DNA of 27,781 bases from a virus. The stretch covers positions 1 to 27,781 of IMG/VR virus record IMGVR_UViG_3300028840_000646; one strand, written 5' to 3'. This document shows positions 5,602 to 11,600 of this stretch, one piece after another. Position numbers and translations under genes: made by a program. Under the pieces are notes generated by a model that saw nothing but the letters and a program-made list of their open reading frames with translations, did no database searches and was not told the DNA's origin. Positions within the stretch are counted from its first letter, which is position 1. Each line of letters begins with the position of its first letter.

Positions 5602-7832
5602 CTGCGACTCTCGAAAGGAGACCAGTATGCAAGTCGACATCGGCACGCCGATCGCGTGCTTCCTCTTTGGTGTTGGGAGCACGATGCTCGTGTGGCTGCT
5701 CTGGCACTGCATCGCAGCCCATTGTCAAGAGTGCACGGCAGGAGCGTCTAGCCAAGAGGCGGCAGCGGACGATGCAGCTGTACGCTCAGAGGATGGAGCC
5801 GAAGCTCCGCCGTGCCTTGCGCGCGCAGACGCGCGAGAGCGTGCGTCGCGTGCGCGCGGGACAGGATCCGATCCCGCGAGATTTCAACACCCGATGGCAA
5901 GATCAGATTTTCGCGGCCATGCTCAAGGACGGTGTGGGTGCAGCGATGCAGGGGTGGAGCCTCGTTGACCGGCAGCACTTCAAAGCACCTGACCCCACAG
6001 ACCCCGAGATCCTGATCGGCATCGGCGATGCAGGCGAAGGGTTCGACGACTTCACGACGATGCCCACCAAGCAGAGTGTGGCGCAGTACCTGTGGGACAC
6101 GGCGGGCGACTCCGCTGACCTGCACGCGTCCACGATCGACGCGATCATGGCGCAGCTGCGTGACGAGGTGGTGGACGATGCAGGCACCTTGCGCGGCCTG
6201 ACCAGTGGCGAGTTTGCCAAGCGTCTGATGGAGACCTTCGAGACGTGGGATCAGAACTACGCGCGGATGCTCGCACGGACGACCACGTCGTGGACCGAGA
6301 ACGAAGGTGCCATGGGTCGCTATCAGCAGGCAGGGGTCAAGAAGGTCCAGTGGTACGCTACGGCGGACGAGCTGACCTGCCCCTTCTGCAGGGAGCTGCA
6401 CGGCAAGGTGATCGCGATCGGTGACCCCTTCCTCGGAGCAGGTGACACGATGACCGGCACGGTGCAGGGCGCAGACGGGAAGAACCGCGAGGTCAGTATG
6501 CGTGGCGCACGTCGTGCAACGCAGCACCCGCCGGTGCACCCGAACTGCCGGTGCACGCTCCTGCCTGTGATCACAGAGATGGGATCTGAGGTGCCCCCGC
6601 TGCCCGCGCCTGCACCGAAGCCGCCGCAGCCTACACCGGATCCGGTCAAGCCGAAGCCTAAGCCAAAGCCCGCACCGAAGCCAGTGGAGCCAGAGCCTGA
6701 GACCCTTCCCCCAGAAACAGCCGGTAAGACCGAGGCTGCAGATCAGCCGTTCGAGACGGCGGAAGAGTGGCGGCAGTGGCTGCTCCAAAGGGACGAGGAA
6801 ATCAAGCAGGAGACAGAGGCAAAGGTCAAGAAGTGGAAGGACCGGTACGACGAGGCGTTCGCCGAGTGGAAGGAAGCGTTGCGTCTGCAGGCTGCAGCCA
6901 TTCGGGAGTTTGGTGAGGACAGTATCGAAGCGCATGACTTCACGGCAGCACGCAAGCGCGCCACGAAGAAGCTCAAGAAAGCGAAGAGGGATCTGAGCAA
7001 GCGGGACCTGAGTGGTCTGGATCATATCGCGCTGATGCGAGAAGAGCTACACAACCCGATCAACCAGAACCCGCTTCGCGTGCACGGCATCGGACAGAAG
7101 GTGGAGTACTTTGGTGGCGATGCTACGACGACCATCAACTCGACCATGCCGGAAGCGGTGAACGTGCGATTCAACGAGACGGTCGGAGAGGTGTCCAAGT
7201 TCTTCAGCGAGAGCGCGGCTGAAAAGCTCGTCGGACCCCCGCCCCCGCCACTGGGCGATCGCGACTATCCCGACGACGAGCTTGAGATCGAAGCGATGGA
7301 AGAGCGCGTGGCTCCGTTCAGCATGAAGATCCGTAAGGAGACCGACCCAACAGCGGGCGGGTCTTACGACAGCATCAAAGACGTCATGCGTCTTCGGAAT
7401 CATAGTCACACAAGCACCATTGCCCACGAGTTCGGGCACGCTATCGGCAGCAAAAACAACGTGACGGGAACACCGGTGACCGGCGGCTACGCGGACACGC
7501 TCGCGCGGGACTTCTACCGGAAGCGTACTGCAGGCGAGGAGATCACGTGGGACGGCAGCTATGAAGTAAAGCGTGACCGGTGGATGAACACCTATACCGG
7601 ACGCGTGTACAGGAAGGCTTCGTGGGATGACGTCAACGACCCGCATGGAGTGGAAGTCATGAGCACCGGCATCGAGCAGCTGTACGAGAACCCCTCGAAG
7701 TTCGCCCGAGAGGACCCAGACTTTTTCAACTTCATAATCTCAGTCGTGAAGGACGTGGAGTATGTGGAAGGAGAGCTGCCCCCGCTAGATCGGATACCGC
7801 AGCCCGAGCCGCTTCCACCGACTTTCTGGTAA
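5598..7832 (+). CDS. MuF-type head morphogenesis protein fused to a HExxH metallopeptidase-like domain
   Basis: Up to 744 residues from GTG 5598 (AGAGGAGA ribosome site, overlapping the portal stop). An alternative ATG at 5772 gives 686 residues. Residues about 60-330 are the phage Mu F-like/SPP1 gp7-like domain, ending in the characteristic block W252, C261-P-F-C264 and H314-P-N-C-R-C. A Pro/Lys-rich linker (about 333-373) and a charged coiled coil (about 385-475) follow. The C-terminal part holds H610-E-F-G-H614, a zinc-protease motif, and a downstream E686 in G-V-E-V-M-S as a plausible third ligand. MuF proteins fused to C-terminal toxin or enzyme domains are a described class of polymorphic toxins. 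Here the tail may be a virion-delivered peptidase. That function is inferred. Confidence 0.85.
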   Translation: MTATLERRPVCKSTSARRSRASSLVLGARCSCGCSGTASQPIVKSARQERLAKRRQRTMQLYAQRMEPKLRRALRAQTRESVRRVRAGQDPIPRDFNTRWQDQIFAAMLKDGVGAAMQGWSLVDRQHFKAPDPTDPEILIGIGDAGEGFDDFTTMPTKQSVAQYLWDTAGDSADLHASTIDAIMAQLRDEVVDDAGTLRGLTSGEFAKRLMETFETWDQNYARMLARTTTSWTENEGAMGRYQQAGVKKVQWYATADELTCPFCRELHGKVIAIGDPFLGAGDTMTGTVQGADGKNREVSMRGARRATQHPPVHPNCRCTLLPVITEMGSEVPPLPAPAPKPPQPTPDPVKPKPKPKPAPKPVEPEPETLPPETAGKTEAADQPFETAEEWRQWLLQRDEEIKQETEAKVKKWKDRYDEAFAEWKEALRLQAAAIREFGEDSIEAHDFTAARKRATKKLKKAKRDLSKRDLSGLDHIALMREELHNPINQNPLRVHGIGQKVEYFGGDATTTINSTMPEAVNVRFNETVGEVSKFFSESAAEKLVGPPPPPLGDRDYPDDELEIEAMEERVAPFSMKIRKETDPTAGGSYDSIKDVMRLRNHSHTSTIAHEFGHAIGSKNNVTGTPVTGGYADTLARDFYRKRTAGEEITWDGSYEVKRDRWMNTYTGRVYRKASWDDVNDPHGVEVMSTGIEQLYENPSKFAREDPDFFNFIISVVKDVEYVEGELPPLDRIPQPEPLPPTFW
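5627..5968 (+). CDS. Possible small membrane protein overlapping the MuF 5' end
   Basis: ATG 5627 has an excellent AAAGGAG site 6 bases upstream (5614-5620). The first 40 residues include a clear hydrophobic segment (A-C-F-L-F-G-V-G-S-T-M-L-V-W-L-L-W) and look more protein-like than the MuF frame does over the same bases. Beyond about position 5740 the frame (113 codons in all) reads as a shadow of the MuF gene. Either a short membrane protein truly overlaps MuF, or it ended earlier and an indel in the sequence removed its stop, or the MuF protein acquires this N-terminus by a +1 shift. The gene is plausible, its C-terminal end doubtful. Confidence 0.4.
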   Translation: MQVDIGTPIACFLFGVGSTMLVWLLWHCIAAHCQECTAGASSQEAAADDAAVRSEDGAEAPPCLARADARERASRARGTGSDPARFQHPMARSDFRGHAQGRCGCSDAGVEPR

Positions 7833-7841
7833 GGATAGCAA

Positions 7842-8129
7842 ATGCTGAAGATCAAGTATCTCGAAGCAGAGCTTGTGTGGGACGAAGACGACTGGGAGTG
7901 GAAGCCAGTGGAGAAGGGCCTGCTCGGCGAAGGGGTTGCAGAAGGAGTGAACGCGGTGACCCCAGACTCTTATCCGAACACCGGACCAGAGTCCCGCAGC
8001 CTACCCCCAGAAAGCCCGCGCTACCTGTATCGTGGTTTTCTGGAAGAGATTGGAGAAGCCCTTGAGGGCATAGAGGTTTTGGATTTACCAGTGGTCGAAG
8101 GTGCTCTACCTGTCGACGTGGTAGTGTAA
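7842..8129 (+). CDS. Small acidic protein downstream of the MuF-peptidase fusion
   Basis: A 95-residue, strongly acidic protein (many Glu/Asp, few Lys/Arg) with a Pro/Ser/Glu-rich centre and a hydrophobic C-terminus. AAGGATAG precedes the ATG, and the gene starts 9 bases after the MuF stop. No family is recognised. Its position immediately after a putative MuF-carried enzyme is where an immunity or inhibitor protein would be expected, and acidity is common in such proteins. It could equally be a small structural protein of the head. No direct evidence separates these. Confidence 0.65.
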   Translation: MLKIKYLEAELVWDEDDWEWKPVEKGLLGEGVAEGVNAVTPDSYPNTGPESRSLPPESPRYLYRGFLEEIGEALEGIEVLDLPVVEGALPVDVVV

Positions 8130-8139
8130 AGGAGAGAAC

Positions 8140-8412
8140 ATGAATTGCCCGATCAAAGTGAAGAACCTGACACTCGATGGAACGTGGCAGCAGATGCGAA
8201 TCAACCCTGAGTTTGTTGCGCTTGCACTGCAGGCACGCAACGCAGCGAACGCCTTGCAGGTGTCAAGGCCCGGCTGCTCCGACCTGTACTGGACCATTCA
8301 GGCAGGCAGCATTCTTGACATGAGCACCGGCAACTTCGTTGACGATGACTACATCAACGTCAAGGGTACGATCGGCGACGTGGCCGAGATGATCGGATTC
8401 GTTCGGGAGTAG
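8140..8412 (+). CDS. Small conserved-looking protein of unknown function
   Basis: A 90-residue protein with AAAGGAGAG upstream of its ATG, 10 bases after the previous stop. The N-terminus (I-K-V-K-N-L-T-L-D-G-T-W) looks like a beta hairpin, a central helix is Ala/Gln/Asn-rich, and the C-terminus is again beta-like with V-D-D-D-Y-I-N-V-K-G. No signal peptide, membrane segment or Cys ligand pattern. The compact globular composition would suit a decoration or adaptor protein at the junction of head and adhesion genes, but this is only positional reasoning. Confidence 0.7.
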   Translation: MNCPIKVKNLTLDGTWQQMRINPEFVALALQARNAANALQVSRPGCSDLYWTIQAGSILDMSTGNFVDDDYINVKGTIGDVAEMIGFVRE

Positions 8413-8415
8413 ACC

Positions 8416-8595
8416 ATGGCACGCAAGCGTATGAGCAGGATTACACAGGACAACGCCGGACACCTGAGACGTGGCCGCATGACAGTGCAGCAGAAGTCGG
8501 CGGGACCGATCGTCCCTGCCGATACGCGCATCACGGAGAGTGGAGACATTCGCGTCACTGAAAGCGGCGACGCCAGATGGACCGAAGGAGATTAA
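8416..8595 (+). CDS. Short repeat peptide with R-x-T-E-S-G-D units
   Basis: A 59-residue frame from ATG 8416, with GGGAG 6 bases upstream and starting 3 bases after the previous stop. It ends at TAA 8593-8595, whose bases lie just after the ribosome site of the next gene. The N-terminal half is Arg-rich. The C-terminal half repeats R-I-T-E-S-G-D / R-V-T-E-S-G-D / R-W-T-E-G-D, a pattern met in phage virion-associated proteins and fibre attachment regions. It fills what would otherwise be a 186-base gap in a tightly packed operon. Function is unknown; a structural role is likely from context. Confidence 0.6.
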   Translation: MARKRMSRITQDNAGHLRRGRMTVQQKSAGPIVPADTRITESGDIRVTESGDARWTEGD

Positions 8596-8598
8596 ACG

Positions 8599-9789
8599 AT
8601 GGCAACGAAAATCACGGACATGACCGCAGCGGTCGCCGCTGCACTGACAGACCTTCTGGAGGTGACGCAAGACCCGAGCGGCACGCCGCTCACCAAGAGT
8701 CTTTCCATCCAGAAGGTGAAGGATCTCTTCGACTCGTACTTTGCAGCGCTCGCGCACGCGGCCACGCACACGAACGGGACGGACGACATCCAAGACGCAA
8801 CCGCTGCCCAGAAAGGTCTGGCCACTGCGGCCCAGATTACGAAGCTCGATGGGATAGAGGCAGGTGCTGATGTAACCGACGCAGCCAACGTCAACCCTGT
8901 CGAGTCGGATCCGATCGTCGGCGCGGTGAACGGTCTGGTCAAGGCTAATGGTGCAGGTGCCATCAGCGCAGCAGTTGAGGACACCGACTATCAAGGCGTC
9001 TTGGCCGAGGGTGCTTTTGCAGATGGCGACAAGACCAAGCTCGACGGAATCGAGGCAGGTGCTGAAGTCAACAACATCAGTGATGTCAATGCAACCGATC
9101 TCACCGATGGCGGTGAGACTGCCTTGCATACACATGCAGCAGCAACACCGGCAGCACACGCAGCAAGCCATACCGATGGCACAGATGATATTCAGGATGC
9201 AACTGCAGCCCAGAAAGGTTTGGCGACCACGGCACAGATTACCAAGCTCGATGGAATCGAAGCACTCGCCGACGTAACCGACACTGCCAACGTAGACGCA
9301 GCCGGTGCCACCATGAACACCGACACCACACTGGTCGGCAACGGGTATTTCCTCGATGAAGACAACATGGCGAGCGATGACGCGACCAAGGTGCCAAGCC
9401 AACAGTCCGTCAAGGCGTATGTGGATAACAGCGTAACGCCTCCCGGCGGCGCAGACACTTACGTCCAGTTCAATGACTCGGGTGCCTTCGGTGGTGTTGC
9501 CGCTTTTGCATGGGACGGGACAAGGCTGTACGCACCGGACCTGCGACTGAGTAGCCTGAACACTGGTGACAACATTCTCACCACCGACACCGATGGTGAC
9601 TTGCAAGAGAGTGGCGCAAAGGTTGAGACTGGCCCGACAGGTGGTAGCCTCATCAACTTGATTGAGTATGCGTCGACCCCGACTCCGATCGAATCGGGCG
9701 ACCTCTGGGTCGAGGCGAAGGACGCATCGACGAAGACGCTCAACTTCTACAACGGTACCGATACATTCAGCGTTGACCTTTCGGTCTAA
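8599..9789 (+). CDS. Tail-fibre-like protein with internal repeats
   Basis: A 396-residue protein starting after AAGGAG. The first 50 residues resemble fibre attachment regions, with L-L-E-V-T-Q-D-P-S-G-T-P. Two long repeats follow, residues 57-98 and 191-232, each with T-D-D-I-Q-D-A-T-A-A-Q-K-G-L-A-T and K-L-D-G-I-E-A. A further shorter D-K-T-K-L-D-G-I-E-A-G unit lies at about 144-155. Residues 216-274 (through N-T-D-T-T-L, Y-F-L-D-E-D and S-D-D-A-T-K-V) recur in the fibre gene at 11601. The C-terminal third is beta-rich. Such repeats are typical of trimeric phage fibre shafts. The expected role is host adsorption. Unusually, it lies between MuF and protease genes rather than after the tape measure. 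Confidence 0.75.
   Translation: MATKITDMTAAVAAALTDLLEVTQDPSGTPLTKSLSIQKVKDLFDSYFAALAHAATHTNGTDDIQDATAAQKGLATAAQITKLDGIEAGADVTDAANVNPVESDPIVGAVNGLVKANGAGAISAAVEDTDYQGVLAEGAFADGDKTKLDGIEAGAEVNNISDVNATDLTDGGETALHTHAAATPAAHAASHTDGTDDIQDATAAQKGLATTAQITKLDGIEALADVTDTANVDAAGATMNTDTTLVGNGYFLDEDNMASDDATKVPSQQSVKAYVDNSVTPPGGADTYVQFNDSGAFGGVAAFAWDGTRLYAPDLRLSSLNTGDNILTTDTDGDLQESGAKVETGPTGGSLINLIEYASTPTPIESGDLWVEAKDASTKTLNFYNGTDTFSVDLSV
8767..8892 (+). repeat. Fibre shaft repeat, copy 1
   Basis: Encodes residues 57-98 of the first fibre protein. It matches the copy at 9169-9294 over the T-D-D-I-Q-D-A-T-A-A-Q-K-G-L-A-T and I-T-K-L-D-G-I-E-A segments. The DNA copies differ mostly at third codon positions, so the peptide is conserved while the bases have drifted. 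Confidence 0.8.
9169..9294 (+). repeat. Fibre shaft repeat, copy 2
   Basis: Encodes residues 191-232 of the first fibre protein, the partner of 8767-8892. A shorter third relative is at 11634-11720 in the second fibre gene, containing D-D-I-Q-S-A-T-N-A-Q-K-G-L-A-T-A. Confidence 0.8.
9244..9420 (+). repeat. Inter-gene fibre repeat, copy in the first fibre gene
   Basis: Encodes a roughly 59-residue block running from T-K-L-D-G-I-E-A-L-A-D-V-T-D through N-V-D-A-A-G-A-T-M-N-T-D-T to S-Q-Q-S-V-K-A-Y. The same block, slightly diverged, occurs near the C-terminal part of the second fibre gene (13008-13187). It partly overlaps shaft repeat copy 2. Shared blocks like this are recombination points for fibre exchange. 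Confidence 0.8.
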
Positions 9790-9798
9790 GGAGGAAGC

Positions 9799-10557
9799 AT
9801 GGGCAACCGACTAAGACTATCAAAGCTCTGGAGTCCAAGTGAGATCACCACTCTCGGATGGTGGGATGCAGACGACGCAGGCACCATAACCGAATCGGGT
9901 GGTTTTGTCAGTCAGTGGGATGACAAGAGCGGCAACGATGATCACATGGTACAGGCAACAGCAGCAGACCAACCGCAGACAGGGGTGCATACTCTTGGAG
10001 GATTGAATACTATCAGCGCATATGATCTGGCTACAGGCGGCACCTTTATGAACGCACCTGTTACCTGTGGAGCTGACTTTATGTTCTTCTGCGCGATGAA
10101 CCTATATGATGGTGTATTTAGTCAAGGACCATTCCAGTTGCCTCAATCTTCTGGAACTGATCGTTGGGGTTTGAGGTTCTACCGCAATAATAACCTCACG
10201 CTCACTGCGTATAGCAATGCAGGAGCAGATCTTGCACTGACAACAATAACCGGCACGGACAATCCGATGATCTGGGGTGGTGTGTTTGATGGTACAGGCG
10301 CAGGAACCAAAGAGGTATTCATTGACGGTACTTCCGAAGGATCAAACGCTTACACAAGCACAGACACAACTACAGTTCAGTTGTTCCGCAACGCAGACCA
10401 GACCGCTGATACTCGGATCGGTGAAGTTGTGATTGTGCCAACGGATGTAAGCACTGCGACAAGGCAGAGGCTTGAAGGTTACTTGGCATGGAAGTGGGGT
10501 CTTGAAGGTTCACTCCCCCTCGGCCATCCTTACAAAAACGCAGCACCAACGGTATAG
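9799..10557 (+). CDS. Concanavalin/LamG-like lectin-domain protein A
   Basis: A 252-residue protein starting after AAGGAGGAAGC. The N-terminus has W-W-D-A-D-D-A-G-T-I and S-Q-W-D-D-K-S-G-N-D-D-H, and the C-terminus has L-E-G-Y-L-A-W-K-W-G-L plus H-P-Y-K-N. These bracketing motifs are typical of concanavalin-like jelly-roll domains in phage and marine bacterial adhesion proteins. It is a paralogue of the next gene, sharing both motif blocks. Its central part (about 10000-10450) is noticeably more A/T-rich than the flanking genes, suggesting recent acquisition. Probable role: binding cell-surface sugar as part of, or an accessory to, the fibre. No catalytic residues are evident. Confidence 0.65.
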   Translation: MGNRLRLSKLWSPSEITTLGWWDADDAGTITESGGFVSQWDDKSGNDDHMVQATAADQPQTGVHTLGGLNTISAYDLATGGTFMNAPVTCGADFMFFCAMNLYDGVFSQGPFQLPQSSGTDRWGLRFYRNNNLTLTAYSNAGADLALTTITGTDNPMIWGGVFDGTGAGTKEVFIDGTSEGSNAYTSTDTTTVQLFRNADQTADTRIGEVVIVPTDVSTATRQRLEGYLAWKWGLEGSLPLGHPYKNAAPTV

Positions 10558-10566
10558 GAGAATCGA

Positions 10567-11352
10567 ATGCGATTAGAAATACCAACAGGCAAACGGTTCA
10601 TTGTAGGAATGGGTGATTGGACTCCTGCTGAGATTACCGTTGAGACATGGTGGGATGCAAGCGACACCGATACCATCACCGACAGTGGTGGAGCAGTCTC
10701 CCAGTGGAATGATAAGAGCGGCAACAATAACCATCTGACCCAAGGCACCGCATCAGCACAGCCGGTTACAGGAACGCGCACGATCAACGGCTTGAACGTC
10801 ATCGACTGGGATGACAACTCGCCGCAGGACAGGATGCAGCTGACCAACGTGATAACAGACGGCGCACCGTTCGCCGCGTTCGTCGTCGCGCAGTTCGACA
10901 ACGTAAACTCCAACGCGATTGTTTATGATTCCACCAACAACAGATACACACAACTAGGAGAGGTCTCTGCTACCAACAACATCATCTTCCGGCTCGGCGC
11001 GGATGAAGGTGGTGGCATCAACTTCACTGGTGCGAACGGGTCGAGCATCGGCACGGATGTTGGCCTGATGGAGTTCTGGGTTGAGACTGGTGGTGCGGCA
11101 TACGCGAGTATCAACGGTGCGTTGTCTGGCACCAGTGCCGGAACGTGGACGGCAACCGACTACGAGATCAGCCGACTCGGACGCAACGGTTCCGACAGCA
11201 TGGACGGCAGACTCGCAGAGGTCATCCTGATGGTAACGGAACCAAGCGAGGCAGACCGCCAGAAGATCGAAGGTTATCTAGCCCACAAGTGGGGATTCGC
11301 AGGGTCTCTGCCCGTTGGCCACCCTTACAAAAATACACCGCCCGTAGCATAG
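10567..11352 (+). CDS. Concanavalin/LamG-like lectin-domain protein B
   Basis: A 261-residue paralogue of the preceding gene, starting after TAGGAGAATCG. It carries W-W-D-A-S-D-T-D-T-I near residue 29, S-Q-W-N-D-K-S-G-N-N-N-H, a beta-rich centre, and the closing I-E-G-Y-L-A-H-K-W-G-F and H-P-Y-K-N-T. Its N-terminus (about 25 residues) differs from that of paralogue A, and the middle has diverged widely while both ends stay similar. That is what one expects if the variable centre contacts the receptor. It is less A/T-rich than A. Role as for A: probable surface-glycan binding in host recognition. Confidence 0.65.
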   Translation: MRLEIPTGKRFIVGMGDWTPAEITVETWWDASDTDTITDSGGAVSQWNDKSGNNNHLTQGTASAQPVTGTRTINGLNVIDWDDNSPQDRMQLTNVITDGAPFAAFVVAQFDNVNSNAIVYDSTNNRYTQLGEVSATNNIIFRLGADEGGGINFTGANGSSIGTDVGLMEFWVETGGAAYASINGALSGTSAGTWTATDYEISRLGRNGSDSMDGRLAEVILMVTEPSEADRQKIEGYLAHKWGFAGSLPVGHPYKNTPPVA

Positions 11353-11361
11353 GAGAAAGAT

Positions 11362-11598
11362 ATGCAAGAAGTCGTTTTCAATACCGAAGCAGAAGCAGAA
11401 GCACAACAGGCACTCGATCTGGTTTGCCATCTTGCGCATCATAACGATGAACCCTATGCAAGCCAGACTACCCGATGGGCAGAACCGCGCGAACGCCTTG
11501 ATGGTAAGTGGGCATACCCTTGCTGCGAACACCAAGACTACAGCGGCATGACCGTTGAAGATTACGACCCAAACAACTACCCGACTGAGGAGGTTTAG
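11362..11598 (+). CDS. Small fibre-region protein, unknown
   Basis: A 78-residue acidic protein starting after TAGGAGAAAGAT. It contains R-W-A-E-P-R-E-R-L-D-G-K-W-A-Y-P-C-C and an acidic C-terminus. Small proteins with this W-A-E-P-R-x-R-x-D-G-K-W-x-Y-P pattern are often found among phage fibre and host-recognition genes, though their role is not established to my knowledge. Its end overlaps the ribosome site (GAGGAGG) of the next fibre gene. It might be a fibre chaperone or virion component. Confidence 0.65.
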   Translation: MQEVVFNTEAEAEAQQALDLVCHLAHHNDEPYASQTTRWAEPRERLDGKWAYPCCEHQDYSGMTVEDYDPNNYPTEEV

Positions 11599-11600
11599 CA

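Noticed and set aside
5748-7025. 425-codon open frame on the - strand
   Set aside because: Antisense to the MuF domain; Arg/Leu/Cys-rich with no ribosome site or recognisable motif.
8767-9294. CRISPR-like array
   Set aside because: The repeats are long, coding, diverged at third positions and separated by coding sequence rather than uniform spacers.
8263-9606. 447-codon open frame on the - strand
   Set aside because: Mirror of the first fibre gene; Cys- and Val-rich repeats reflect the shaft repeats read backwards.
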